Positions 34,769-43,137 are shown, counted from the first letter of the stretch. The stretch is 64,000 nucleotides of DNA from Pseudonocardia sp. TRM90224 (GCF_021245725.1 NZ_JAJGSX010000010.1:186001-250000), one strand, 5' to 3'. A program made the numbers and translations. Notes: a model not told the origin generated them from the letters alone.

Positions 34769-35539
34769 ATGGGCCTGATGGGGTGGTGCCGTGCGGCGGC
34801 GGCGCTCGCCTGCGCGGCCGTGCTGCTGATCGGGGTCACCGGCGACACGAGCTCGCGGGCCGTCACGGCCGCGCCCGTGCCGTTGCCGCTGCCGGCACAG
34901 CGGGCCGTCGCCGCGTCGCCCGCGCCGCTGCGGATCATGCCCCTCGGCGCCTCCAGCACGGTCGGCGGCGGCAGCCCCGCCACCGCCGGCTACCGCGGCC
35001 CGCTGCAGCAGGCGCTGCGCAGCTCGGGCATCGCCATCGACCTCGTCGGCTCGTGCAAGGACGGACCTCCGACCGTCGCCGACCGCGACCACGAAGGCCA
35101 CGGCGGCTGGTCGCTCGCCCGGCTGGAACCGAACGTGCGCGGTTGGGTCCGCGCGGCCCGCCCCGACGTCGTGCTGCTGCACGGCGGCACCAACGACCTC
35201 ATCCAGGGCACGCCGGCGCAGGTCGTCGCGCAGCGGCTCGACGCGGTGCTCGCCGACATCGACGCCGAGTCCGACGCGCACGTCGTCGTCGCGGGGGTGT
35301 GGGCGCCGCTCACCTCGCGCGCGGCGGCACGGGCCGAGTTCGCCCGGCTCGCCGCGCAGGTCGTCGCCGCCCGCGCGGCCCGCGGCCAGTCGGTGACGTA
35401 CGTGGACACCTCGTCCTTGCTGGGCCCGCAGCACTTCACCGACGGCCTGCACGCCAACGCCGCCGGCTACCGCCGCATCGCCGCGATGTGGGAGGGCGAG
35501 ATCCGCTCGTACCTCGCTACGCGACCGCCACCGCACTAG
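34769..35539 (+). CDS. Secreted SGNH/GDSL hydrolase
   Basis: 256 residues with an N-terminal signal sequence (CRAAAALACAAVLLIGVTG, residues about 6-24) and an Ala/Pro-rich linker. SGNH blocks: LRIMPLGASSTVGGG (nucleophile Ser; Ala in place of the Asp of GDS), HGGTNDL (oxyanion Gly/Asn) and FTDGLHANAAGY (Asp-His). It is an exported esterase or lipase-like enzyme of unknown substrate. ATG 34769 follows GGGGAAGGGGGA. Confidence 0.85.
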   Translation: MGLMGWCRAAAALACAAVLLIGVTGDTSSRAVTAAPVPLPLPAQRAVAASPAPLRIMPLGASSTVGGGSPATAGYRGPLQQALRSSGIAIDLVGSCKDGPPTVADRDHEGHGGWSLARLEPNVRGWVRAARPDVVLLHGGTNDLIQGTPAQVVAQRLDAVLADIDAESDAHVVVAGVWAPLTSRAAARAEFARLAAQVVAARAARGQSVTYVDTSSLLGPQHFTDGLHANAAGYRRIAAMWEGEIRSYLATRPPPH

Positions 35540-35575
35540 CCGGGCACGAGCAACACGGATCGTGGCGCTGGCCGA

Positions 35576-35619
35576 TAGCGGGTGCTGAGGGCTGTCGCTG
35601 CAGCCACCAGCACCCGCTA
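35576..35619. terminator. Family B hairpin, copy 4
   Basis: TAGCGGGTGCTG (35576-35587) pairs with CAGCACCCGCTA (35608-35619), with an inner GGCTG/CAGCC stem. It lies between the convergent SGNH hydrolase and phosphomutase genes. Confidence 0.72.
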
Positions 35620-35649
35620 CTCACGAGTATGCCGACGCATGCGGATCAC

Positions 35650-37260
35650 CTAAGTGCCGAGCAACGCCTTCGTCTCGGCGCGCAGGGCGTCGAGCCGTCC
35701 CTGCGCCGCCGCCTTCGCCGCGTCGAGCGATCCCGCCTCCGCGACGGGCTCGACGACCTCCAGGTACGCCTTGAGCTTCGGCTCCGTCCCGGACGGGCGG
35801 ACGACCAGCCGCTCGCCCGCTCGGCGCAGGACGAGCACGTCGGGCGCGGGTCGCTCGGCCGACCAACCCTCCGGCGGCGTCGCGAGCAGCCGCGCGACCG
35901 CGGCGTCGCGCGCGGCCGGCTCCATCCGCAGCGACACTCCCTCGGTGCGGTGCACGCCGTGCGCGACGAACAGCTCGTCGAGCCGCTCCTGCAGCCCGCG
36001 GCCCGCCGCCTTCAGCCCCGCGGCCAGGTCGCAGGCCAGCACCGCGGCCGCGATGCCGTCCTTGTCGCGCACGGCATCGGGATCGACGCAGTAGCCCAGC
36101 GCCTCCTCGTAGCCGAACACCAGCCCCGGTCCGCCGCGGACGATCCACTTGAAGCCGGTGAGCGTCTCCGCGAACCGCGCGCCGTACCCGGCCGCCACCG
36201 CCCGCAGCATCGACGACGAGACGACCGTCGTCGCGACGAGCGGATCGGTGTACCCGCCGGACCGCAGCAGGTGATCGCCCAGCAGCACCCCGGTCTCGTC
36301 GCCGCTCAGCATCCGCCAGCCGCCGTCGTGCGGCACCGCGAGTGCACAGCGGTCGGCGTCGGGGTCGAGCGCGACGGCCAGGTCGGCGCCGACGTCCGCG
36401 GCCAGCGCCAGCAGCTCGTCGGTCGCCCCGGGCTCCTCGGGGTTCGGGAACGCGACCGTCGGGAAGTCGGGGTCGGGCGCCGCCTGCGACCGCACCACGT
36501 GCACATCGGTGAACCCCGCTCGCGCCAGCGCCTGCACCGCGGTCGCGCCACCGACGCCGTGCATCGGGGTCAGCGCCACCCGCAACGCCTTCACGTGCCC
36601 GCGCGGCAGCGCCGCCACCCGTTCCAGGTACGGCTCGGTGACGTCGACGGTGCCGCTGCCCGCGCTGGTCGGCACGTTGATCGCCGGTGGGGCGGCGGTG
36701 ATGGCCGCCTCGATCTCCGCGTCGGACGGCGGCGCGAGCTGCGCGCCGTCGGCCAGGTAGACCTTGTAGCCGTTGTCGGCCGGCGGGTTGTGCGAGGCGG
36801 TGATCTGCACACCGGCCACGGCACCGAGCGACTGCACGGCGAACGCGAGCAGCGGCGTCGGCAGCGGCCCCGGCAGCACCTCGACCCTGAAGCCGGCGCC
36901 GGCGAGCACCTCGGCCGCGGCCGCCGCGAACGCCTCCGAACCGTGCCGCGCGTCCCGACCGACCACGACCAGGCCACGGGCGCCGCCGCGCGCGAGCCAC
37001 GCGGCCAGGCCGGCGGTGGCCCTGCGCACCACGGCGACGTTCATCCCGGCCGGTCCGGCCCGCACCGGGCCGCGCAGGCCCGCCGTCCCGAAGCGCAGCA
37101 CCCCGGCCATCCGCTCCTGCAGGTCCTCGACCGCGCCCGGCACCCGGCCCATCGCCGCGGCCAGCACCTTCGTGAGTTCGTCGCGGGTCGCGGGATCGGG
37201 GTCGTCGGCGATCCAGCGCATCACCGAATCGCGCAAGGTCGACGAGAGCACGGCTGTCAC
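35650..37260 (-). CDS. pmmB: Phosphohexomutase/phosphopentomutase-type phospho-sugar mutase
   Basis: 536 residues of the alpha-D-phosphohexomutase superfamily. The phosphoserine loop is GVQITASHNPPADNGYK, the metal loop DPDADRCALAV, the sugar loop GYEEALG and the phosphate loop VRPSGTEPKLK. Its coupling to the nucleoside phosphorylase gene (GTG overlapping the PNP stop) suggests conversion of (deoxy)ribose-1-phosphate to the 5-phosphate, as PGM2-like members do. The symbol follows the collinear mycobacterial gene; hexose substrates remain possible. Confidence 0.9.
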   Translation of the reverse strand: MTAVLSSTLRDSVMRWIADDPDPATRDELTKVLAAAMGRVPGAVEDLQERMAGVLRFGTAGLRGPVRAGPAGMNVAVVRRATAGLAAWLARGGARGLVVVGRDARHGSEAFAAAAAEVLAGAGFRVEVLPGPLPTPLLAFAVQSLGAVAGVQITASHNPPADNGYKVYLADGAQLAPPSDAEIEAAITAAPPAINVPTSAGSGTVDVTEPYLERVAALPRGHVKALRVALTPMHGVGGATAVQALARAGFTDVHVVRSQAAPDPDFPTVAFPNPEEPGATDELLALAADVGADLAVALDPDADRCALAVPHDGGWRMLSGDETGVLLGDHLLRSGGYTDPLVATTVVSSSMLRAVAAGYGARFAETLTGFKWIVRGGPGLVFGYEEALGYCVDPDAVRDKDGIAAAVLACDLAAGLKAAGRGLQERLDELFVAHGVHRTEGVSLRMEPAARDAAVARLLATPPEGWSAERPAPDVLVLRRAGERLVVRPSGTEPKLKAYLEVVEPVAEAGSLDAAKAAAQGRLDALRAETKALLGT

Positions 37261-38039
37261 GAGCGACCGACCAGATCGCGCAGCAACGCCCCCATCCGGC
37301 CGGCGGACGCGGCCCCTGCCGCCAGCACCTCGTGGTGGTCGAGCGGCTCTCCGGTGATGCCCGCGGCCAGGTTCGTGACGAGCGACAGCCCGAAGACCTC
37401 GCAGCCCTCCGCGCGGGCCGCGATCGCCTCCAGCGCCGTCGACATGCCCACGAGGTCGGCGCCGAGCCCGCGCAGCATGCGGATCTCCGCCGGAGTCTCG
37501 AAGTGCGGGCCGGGCAGCGCTGCGTAGACGCCCTCGTTCAGCGAAGGGTCGATCTCCTTCGCGATCGAGCGCAGCTTGGGCGAGTACAGATCGGTCAGGT
37601 CGGTGAAGCGGGGCCCGACCAGCGGTGACGTCGCCGTCAGGTTGATGTGGTCGCTGATCAGCACCGGCTCACCGACGTGCATGCCCTCCCGGATGCCGCC
37701 CGCGGCGTTGGTCAGCACGACCGTCCGGCAGCCCGCGGCGGCCGCGGTGCGCACGCCGTGCACGACCGGTTCGACGCCCAGCCCCTCGTAGAAGTGCGTG
37801 CGGCCGAGCATGACCAGCACCCTGCGCTCGCCGACCAGCACCGAGCGGATCGTGCCGCCGTGGCCTGCGACGGTCGGTGCGACGAAGCCGGGCAGCTCGG
37901 CCATGGCCAGCTCGTGGGACGGCTCGCCGAGCAGGTCGGCCGCCGGCCGCCATCCGGAGCCGAGTACGACGGCGACGTCGTGGGCGGGGACGTTCGTTGC
38001 GGCGGCGATCGCTGCTGCCGCGTCGGCGGGGGCGCTCAT
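37257..38039 (-). CDS. Purine nucleoside phosphorylase
   Basis: 260 residues, trimeric PNP class. It converts inosine/guanosine and deoxy forms to base plus (deoxy)ribose-1-phosphate. VVLGSGWRPAA (phosphate Ser), LGRTHFYEG, VLTNAAGGI, LPGPHFETPAEIRM, VGMSTALEAIAAR and SLVTNLAAGI (base-binding Asn) are all present. A TAGGCT -10 lies 7 bases before ATG 38039. The stop overlaps the start of the phosphomutase gene. The mycobacterial counterpart is named deoD or punA. Confidence 0.94.
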   Translation of the reverse strand: MSAPADAAAAIAAATNVPAHDVAVVLGSGWRPAADLLGEPSHELAMAELPGFVAPTVAGHGGTIRSVLVGERRVLVMLGRTHFYEGLGVEPVVHGVRTAAAAGCRTVVLTNAAGGIREGMHVGEPVLISDHINLTATSPLVGPRFTDLTDLYSPKLRSIAKEIDPSLNEGVYAALPGPHFETPAEIRMLRGLGADLVGMSTALEAIAARAEGCEVFGLSLVTNLAAGITGEPLDHHEVLAAGAASAGRMGALLRDLVGRS

Positions 38040-38046
38040 GCCGCGC

Positions 38047-38052
38047 AGCCTA
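38047..38052 (-). promoter_or_regulatory. -10 element of the purine nucleoside phosphorylase gene
   Basis: TAGGCT on the minus strand, 7 bases before ATG 38039. Confidence 0.55.
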
Positions 38053-38062
38053 CGTGTGGGTC

Positions 38063-38118
38063 AGGCCGTGTTTAGGAAGTCAGGGTCGAGCGCGATCAGG
38101 ACTTTCTAAACACGGCCT
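38063..38118. mobile_element. Family C fold-back repeat, short copy (56 bp)
   Basis: Arms 38063-38081 (AGGCCGTGTTTAGGAAGTC) and 38100-38118 pair at 18 of 19 positions. The inner sequence matches the two inner ends of the long copy at 54685-54847 in reverse orientation, so this is an internally deleted derivative. Its right end supplies the TAG stop of the protein kinase gene. Confidence 0.65.
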
Positions 38119-39760
38119 AGGCGGGCGGTGCGGCGCTGAACCCGTTGGCGATCCGTTGGAACAGCTCGTCGGAGCCGGAGTGCGCCGCGGCCCTCGGCAC
38201 AGTCAACGTGACCGTCCAGACGCCCTTGGCGTGCGGCACGATCCGACGCCACGACGTGGTGTCCTTCGAGCCGAACGTCATGTCGAGCTCGCCGTTGCGT
38301 CCCGCGGTCGGGATCGGGTTCCCGAGCAGGACGCTGGTCGCGCTAAGCGCCGACGTCTGCGCCTCGTACACCGACGGCGCCGCCTCCACCGTCAGCGCCT
38401 CCGCGCCGTCGGGGCTGGTGAAGCTGACCGAGGCGGGGGCACCGTTCGGCTCGTTGCGGTACTCCGTCCAGCCATCGGGGACCGACAGCGTGAACCCGAG
38501 ATCGTCGACGTAGACGTGCAGCGACGCACCGGGCGCCGTCACGTTCACGGTGGTCAGCGGCGACTGCCCGCCGATGAGGCGGGTGGCGACCCAACCACCG
38601 GAGATCCCGACGAGCACCACGAGCGCACCGGCGAGCACGAGCCCGGCCGCGGAACCGGCCGACCGCCGCGGCGGTGGCGGCGGCACGAGCGGCTGGCGCG
38701 GCATCGTGCCGAGCGACCCCGGCCCGATCCCGCCACCGCCCCGTGGGGCGACGGGGAGCGGACCCGGGTCGGCGGCGAGCGGCGACGCGGAGAGCGAGGC
38801 GTGCGAGCCCGTCACCGGCGAGACCCGCCGAGCCGCCCGCGACTGGGCGGGCACGGTGATCGCCGACTCCATCGTCGGCGCGTCGGGCGAACCCGGGTAC
38901 ATCGGGTCGTCCGGGTCGTCGATGAGCGGGCGCAGCCGGATGCGGACCTGCTCGAGCGGCATCCGCGCGGACGGGTCCTTCACCATCAGCGCCGCGATGA
39001 CCTCGGCGACGGCGCCGGTCGCGCGGGGGCGCGGCACCTCGCCGTCGACCACCTCGGTGATCGTGGAGACCGGGTCGCCGTGCACGTCGTACGGCGGGCG
39101 GCCCTCCAGCGCGGCGAACAGCGTCGCGCCCAGGCCCCACAGGTCGGCGGCCGGCGTGACCGCCTGGCCCGCAGCGACCTCCGGCGCGATGTACGCGGGG
39201 GAGCCCAGCACGAGGCCCGCGCTGGTCATGGGGGCGTCGGCGACGTTGCGCGCGATCCCGAAGTCGGTGAGCTTGACCCGGCCGTCGTCCGCGACGAGCA
39301 CGTTGCCCGGCTTGACGTCCCGGTGGGTGATCCCCGCGCGGTGCGCGGCCTTCAGCCCGCCGGCCGTCGCGTACCCGACCGCGGCCACCTGGCGGGTGGA
39401 CAGCGCGCCGTGGTCGCCGATCATCTCCGCGAGGTTGCGGGAGGGGACGAGCTCCAGGACGACCATCGGCTCGCCCTCGACGTCGACGACGTCGAACACC
39501 GTGATGACGTTCGGGTGCGAGAGCCCACCCAGCGCGCGGGCCTCGCGCATCATGCGCTCGCGCATGTCGGCAGCCTCTTGGGAGGGGATGCCGTGGGGCA
39601 CCTTCAGCTCCTTGATGGCGACCCTGCGCTGCAGCACTTCGTCGTAGCCGGACCACACCGTGCCCATGGCCCCGCTGCCCAGATGGGAGGACAGGCGATA
39701 GCGGCCGCCGATCCGGCGCTCCTGGTCGCCCTCCGGGCTACCCTCCGACACAGTGCCCAT
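38117..39760 (-). CDS. Membrane Ser/Thr protein kinase (PknB-like)
   Basis: 547 residues. The kinase domain (about 20-285) has GSGAMGTV, VAIKEL with Lys 50, the catalytic loop ITHRDVKPGNVL, DFG in KLTDFGIARN and APE in SPAYIAPEV. A Pro-rich juxtamembrane linker and one transmembrane helix (SAAGLVLAGALVVLVGISGGWVA) follow, then an extracellular domain of about 140 residues of unknown ligand. It phosphorylates proteins in response to an outside signal. The stop TAG belongs to the end of the family C repeat, so the original C-terminus may have been altered by insertion. GTG three codons after the ATG is an alternative start. Confidence 0.9.
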   Translation of the reverse strand: MGTVSEGSPEGDQERRIGGRYRLSSHLGSGAMGTVWSGYDEVLQRRVAIKELKVPHGIPSQEAADMRERMMREARALGGLSHPNVITVFDVVDVEGEPMVVLELVPSRNLAEMIGDHGALSTRQVAAVGYATAGGLKAAHRAGITHRDVKPGNVLVADDGRVKLTDFGIARNVADAPMTSAGLVLGSPAYIAPEVAAGQAVTPAADLWGLGATLFAALEGRPPYDVHGDPVSTITEVVDGEVPRPRATGAVAEVIAALMVKDPSARMPLEQVRIRLRPLIDDPDDPMYPGSPDAPTMESAITVPAQSRAARRVSPVTGSHASLSASPLAADPGPLPVAPRGGGGIGPGSLGTMPRQPLVPPPPPRRSAGSAAGLVLAGALVVLVGISGGWVATRLIGGQSPLTTVNVTAPGASLHVYVDDLGFTLSVPDGWTEYRNEPNGAPASVSFTSPDGAEALTVEAAPSVYEAQTSALSATSVLLGNPIPTAGRNGELDMTFGSKDTTSWRRIVPHAKGVWTVTLTVPRAAAHSGSDELFQRIANGFSAAPPA

Positions 39761-40152
39761 TCTGACCAGCCGCCGATCACACAGCGCGGTCGACCCCCTG
39801 CTCGGGTGCTACCGCCACCCCAATGGCTGACCTCGCCCGATGGCGCATCCGTGCGGCGACGGGCGGGTAAACCCAGCAATGTGAAGGCTGCGCCGTACGT
39901 CCTCGACCTGCGACGAACGGTGTCTTCGCCCGTTCGTCGCACGTGGACGCAACCGTTCGTCGGCAGCCGCTTGCCCGTCCGCAGCAGATCCGCAACCCCT
40001 TGGCGAGCGTTTCCGCAAAGCGACCGATTCGGGTTGGTACACCGCCGTCCGGGTGAGCACCATTGTCAGATGCACGACAGACAAGTGCGCGTGGCAACCG
40101 GCCGAAGCCGTCCGGCGACCGCTCCTGTTTCCACCCGAGCGGGCGGTGCCCG
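39761..40152. other. 392-bp divergent intergenic region
   Basis: It separates the kinase and amidohydrolase genes. It contains a perfect 12-bp inverted repeat (39909-39941) plus a third half-site, and otherwise no supported gene. Confidence 0.6.
39909..39962. promoter_or_regulatory. Operator-like palindrome TGCGACGAACGG-N9-CCGTTCGTCGCA with extra half-site
   Basis: TGCGACGAACGG (39909-39920) and CCGTTCGTCGCA (39930-39941) are perfectly complementary around 9 bases. CCGTTCGTCG recurs at 39953-39962 in direct orientation. This looks like a dimeric regulator site with an added half-site. Confidence 0.55.
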
Positions 40153-41391
40153 GTGACGCTCGTGGACGCACATACAGACATCGTGCCCAACTCGGGCACG
40201 GAGACCGTCGACCTCGGCGCGGGCAGCGGCCCGGCCTGGCTCGACGCATGGCTCGCCGCGCACACCAGCGACGTCGTGGCATGGCGCCGTGCCATCCACG
40301 CATCCCCCGAGCTCGGCCGCGCCGAGCACCGCACCACCGCGATGATCGCCGGCCTGCTCATGGCCGCCGGTCTCGAGCCCCGCACGCTCCCCGGAGGCAC
40401 CGGCCTCGTCTGCGACATCGGCTACGGCGAGCGTTGTGTGGCGCTGCGCGCCGACATCGACGCGCTCCCGCTGCAGGAAGACACCGCGCTGCCGTTCGCC
40501 TCGACCGTCGATGGCGTCATGCACGCGTGCGGCCACGACGCGCACACCGCGATGGTCCTCGGTGCCGGCCTCGCGCTGGCCTCGGCGCCCGCGCTGCCCG
40601 GCCGCGTCCGGCTGATCTTCCAGCCGGCCGAGGAGATCCAGCCCGGCGGCGCGCTCGACATGGTCGCCGACGGCGCCGTCGAGGGCGTCCAGCGCATCTT
40701 CGCGCTCCACTGCGACCCGCGGCTGGCCGTCGGCCGCCTCGGCACCCGGGTCGGGCCCATCACCTCCGCGTGCGACCTGCTGGAGATCCGGCTCACCTCG
40801 CCCGGCGGGCACACCGCCCGTCCCCAGCTCACCGCCGACCTCGTGCTGGCGCTCGGGCAGCTGATCTCGCAGCTGCCGATGCTGCTCACCCGCCACGTCG
40901 ACCCGCGCTCCGGCACCGTGCTGGTGTGGGGCGCCGTGCAGGCCGGTGAGGCCGCCAACGCCATCCCGCAGCACGGCGTGCTGCGCGGCACCCTCCGCAC
41001 CGCCGACCACGCCACGTGGGAGGAGCTGGAGTCGACCGTCAGCATGCTGGTCGACGCCGTGCTGGCCCCGCTCGGCGTCGGGTACGTCCTCGAACACACC
41101 CGCGGCGTGCCGCCCGTCGTCAACGAAGCGGTCAGCGCCGGCATGCTCGCCGACGCCGCCGTCGCCACCCTCGGCGCCGAAGCCAGCACCAGCACCGAGC
41201 AGTCCAGCGGCGGCGAGGACTTCGCCTGGTACCTCGAACACGTCCCCGGCGCGATGGCCCGCCTCGGCGTCTGGTCCGGCAGCGGCCCCATGCGCGACAT
41301 CCACCAGCCGACCTTCGACATCGACGAACGCGCCCTCCCCTTCGGCGTCCGAGTCCTCACGAACGCAGCCCTCAACGCCCTCACCGCCTGA
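40153..41391 (+). CDS. M20D amidohydrolase (AmiB-like)
   Basis: 412 residues. Metal-site motifs of the M20D family are ALRADIDALPLQED, MHACGHDAHTAMVLGAG, LIFQPAEEIQPGG (Glu-Glu) and the late SSGGEDFAWYLEHVPG; the lid domain lies in the middle third. It should hydrolyse an N-acyl amino acid or related amide. It is collinear with the mycobacterial amiA1/amiB1 pair, here a single gene. GTG 40153 gives MTLVDAHTDIVP and is the first start with a plausible ribosome binding site (GGGCGG). Confidence 0.88.
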   Translation: MTLVDAHTDIVPNSGTETVDLGAGSGPAWLDAWLAAHTSDVVAWRRAIHASPELGRAEHRTTAMIAGLLMAAGLEPRTLPGGTGLVCDIGYGERCVALRADIDALPLQEDTALPFASTVDGVMHACGHDAHTAMVLGAGLALASAPALPGRVRLIFQPAEEIQPGGALDMVADGAVEGVQRIFALHCDPRLAVGRLGTRVGPITSACDLLEIRLTSPGGHTARPQLTADLVLALGQLISQLPMLLTRHVDPRSGTVLVWGAVQAGEAANAIPQHGVLRGTLRTADHATWEELESTVSMLVDAVLAPLGVGYVLEHTRGVPPVVNEAVSAGMLADAAVATLGAEASTSTEQSSGGEDFAWYLEHVPGAMARLGVWSGSGPMRDIHQPTFDIDERALPFGVRVLTNAALNALTA

Positions 41392-41410
41392 CGGGCCGCC
41401 CACCCCACCC

Positions 41411-41436
41411 TGCGCCGCGCGCTGCCGCGCGGCGCA
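41411..41436. terminator. GC-rich hairpin after the amidohydrolase gene
   Basis: TGCGCCGCGCG (41411-41421) pairs perfectly with CGCGCGGCGCA (41426-41436) around a 4-base loop, 20 bases after the stop. It has no U-tract, as is common in actinobacteria. Confidence 0.65.
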
Positions 41437-41438
41437 GC

Positions 41439-41548
41439 AGGTGAGTCGACACTTTCAGCACGGTGAGTCGACACTTTCAGCACGGTGAGTCGACACTTTC
41501 AGCACGGTGAGTCGACACCCTTGACACGGCGAGTCGCCACGTCTGACG
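41439..41548 (+). repeat. Five tandem 22-bp units CGGTGAGTCGACAC+8 (left array)
   Basis: Units start at 41439, 41461, 41483, 41505 and 41527. Units 1-3 share GGTGAGTCGACACTTTCAGCA, unit 4 keeps the 14-base core CGGTGAGTCGACAC and changes the tail, unit 5 is more degenerate. There are no spacers. The same core recurs in inverted orientation at 42598-42672, on the other side of a DUF559 gene. Confidence 0.85.
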
Positions 41549-41574
41549 CGGGAAACCGACGACGCCGGTGCGAG

Positions 41575-41603
41575 TTATCCACATGGACCCCGACTTGTCC
41601 ACA
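41575..41603 (+). other. Two DnaA-box sequences, TTATCCACA and TTGTCCACA
   Basis: TTATCCACA (41575-41583) is a perfect DnaA box and TTGTCCACA (41595-41603) matches the form common in Streptomyces origins. Their starts are 20 bases apart, in the same orientation, between the 22-bp array and the DUF559 start. No dnaA, dnaN or rep gene is nearby. Confidence 0.6.
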
Positions 41604-41653
41604 GATTCGAAGTCGTTGCCGCGGCGCGGTGCGCTGGCCTCATCGTCGGTTGC

Positions 41654-42568
41654 ATGCTCGAACTGCCGTACGGACTCCATGGAGCTCACCTGCGGGTTGA
41701 TCTCAGCCTTCGGCTGGGTCGGCGCCGGCTTCGGGACGCGATCGTGAACGGCCTCCTGCACCCGCTGTGGCGAGGCGTCCTCGTCGAGTCGGAGCGGCTT
41801 CTCGATCCACGTACGAGGGCAACCGCGGCTCTCCTCGCCTCTGGACCTGACGCCGTGCTCACCGGCCCGACGGCCTCCGCGCTGCACGGATGCGTCGCCA
41901 TCACTGCGCCGACGACCCATGTCGTCGTGCCGTACAGCTGCCGTTTCCGCGGTCGGGACGGGCTGGTGACACATCGGGGTTCCTACTTCGCTGATGACGT
42001 CGTCCTGCGCGATGGATTGCGAATGCTGTCGCTGGAGCGCGTCACGGCGGACATCCTGTGCGATGAGCGGCCGGCGAACGCGCTCGCTCTCGCCGATGAG
42101 GTGCTGCGCCGTGCGGGAGACGATCACGAGCCGACCCGAAGAAGGATCTTGGAACACATCCGCCGTCGGCACGCCATCGGTGATATCCGCGGCACAGTCC
42201 GCGGATCGGACCTCCTGGATCTGGCGTCGCCGCGAGCGGAGTCGATCGCCGAGAGCTGGCTGCGGATGATCCTCGTCGAGCAAGGTTTCCCGTTGGCGGA
42301 GGTCAACTGGCCGCTCTGCGATCTCGATGGGCGCGAGGTCTACCGCCTTGATCTGGCATGGCCATCGCTCCGCATCGCGGTTGAATACGACGGCTATGCC
42401 GCCCATGTCGGTCGTGAACGTGCAGACGAAGCCCGCTACGAAGATCTTCGCCGGCGAGGCTGGCTCGTCGTTCGAGCCACGAGTGTCGACCTCACCGATT
42501 CCAGGCGCCTTGCGTCGGAGCTGCGCTCGGCGTTCACGCGGCGCGGATACGCGTGGATGGCCGCTTGA
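41654..42568 (+). CDS. DUF559 (Vsr-like) endonuclease-domain protein inside repeat arrays
   Basis: 304 residues. The N-terminal part includes GLLHPLWRGVLVESERLLDPRTRATAALLASG, an AbiEi-like winged-helix-type region. The C-terminal DUF559 domain has AESWLRMILVEQGFP, YRLDLAWPSLRIAVEYDGYAAHVGRERADEARYEDLRRRGWLVVR: Asp, then Glu-Tyr-Asp-Gly, consistent with a restriction-endonuclease-like core. GC is lower than in neighbouring genes. It is flanked by inverted arrays of a 22-bp repeat and preceded by two DnaA-box sequences. In the mycobacterial order the flanking genes are adjacent, so this looks like an insertion. Confidence 0.78.
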   Translation: MLELPYGLHGAHLRVDLSLRLGRRRLRDAIVNGLLHPLWRGVLVESERLLDPRTRATAALLASGPDAVLTGPTASALHGCVAITAPTTHVVVPYSCRFRGRDGLVTHRGSYFADDVVLRDGLRMLSLERVTADILCDERPANALALADEVLRRAGDDHEPTRRRILEHIRRRHAIGDIRGTVRGSDLLDLASPRAESIAESWLRMILVEQGFPLAEVNWPLCDLDGREVYRLDLAWPSLRIAVEYDGYAAHVGRERADEARYEDLRRRGWLVVRATSVDLTDSRRLASELRSAFTRRGYAWMAA

Positions 42569-42597
42569 GCGACGGTCGGCGCTGTGTCGATACGCGC

Positions 42598-42672
42598 CAC
42601 TCACCGTGCCCGAAGTGTCGACTCACCGTGCCAGAGGTGTCGACTCACCGTGCCAGAGGTGTCGACTCGCCT
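42598..42672 (-). repeat. Inverted array of the 22-bp repeat (right array)
   Basis: Read on the minus strand, units at 42672-42651, 42650-42629 and 42628-42607 carry the core CGGTGAGTCGACAC (the first with AGG in place of CGG) with tails CTCTGGCA twice and TTCGGGCA; 42606-42598 is a partial unit. It mirrors the left array across the DUF559 gene. Confidence 0.82.
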
Positions 42673-42681
42673 GGCGGCGCG

Positions 42682-43131
42682 CTAGAGGGATTTCGTGCTC
42701 GGGCGGTTGCGTAGGGCCGAGACGTAGTCGTCGGGGGCGCCGGCCAGTTCGGCGGCGTCGGCGAGTACGCCGAGGTAGCGGGCGCTCGGGAGGCCGCCCT
42801 CGTAGGCGTTGAGGACGTAGATCCACGCCAGCACGTCGCCCTCGAGCGTGTGCACGCGCAGCCGCAGCTTCTTGTGGAGGCCGAGCTCGCCGCCTTCCCA
42901 GCGGTCGAGCTGGGCCGCGTCGTGGTCGGGGACGTCGTACAGGACGACGAAGACCTGCGAGTCGGGGTCCTCGACGACCGTGGCGAGCGCGCCTTCCCAG
43001 GCGTAGTCCTCACCGCCGAACGTCAGGCGCCAGCCCATCAACCACCCGGTACCCGCCATCGGCGAGTGCGGGGCGCGCTCCTTCATCTGGGCGGGGTCCA
43101 TGTTCGACCCGTAGGCGGCGTACAACGGCAC
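42682..43131 (-). CDS. Gamma-glutamylcyclotransferase-like protein
   Basis: 149 residues. The N-terminal MPLYAAYGSNM carries the YGSN substrate loop of the gamma-glutamylcyclotransferase/AIG2 fold, and DAAQLDRWEGGELG contains the Glu region expected for catalysis. It corresponds in position to the small gene next to lpdA in mycobacteria. GTG 43131 was chosen because TACTCT lies 6 bases upstream; GTG 43137 would touch the -10. The substrate is unknown. Confidence 0.8.
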   Translation of the reverse strand: MPLYAAYGSNMDPAQMKERAPHSPMAGTGWLMGWRLTFGGEDYAWEGALATVVEDPDSQVFVVLYDVPDHDAAQLDRWEGGELGLHKKLRLRVHTLEGDVLAWIYVLNAYEGGLPSARYLGVLADAAELAGAPDDYVSALRNRPSTKSL

Positions 43132-43137
43132 CGCCAC

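Noticed and set aside
41439..41548. CRISPR array
   Set aside because: The 22-bp units are directly adjacent without spacers, tails vary only in 8 bases, and no cas gene is present.
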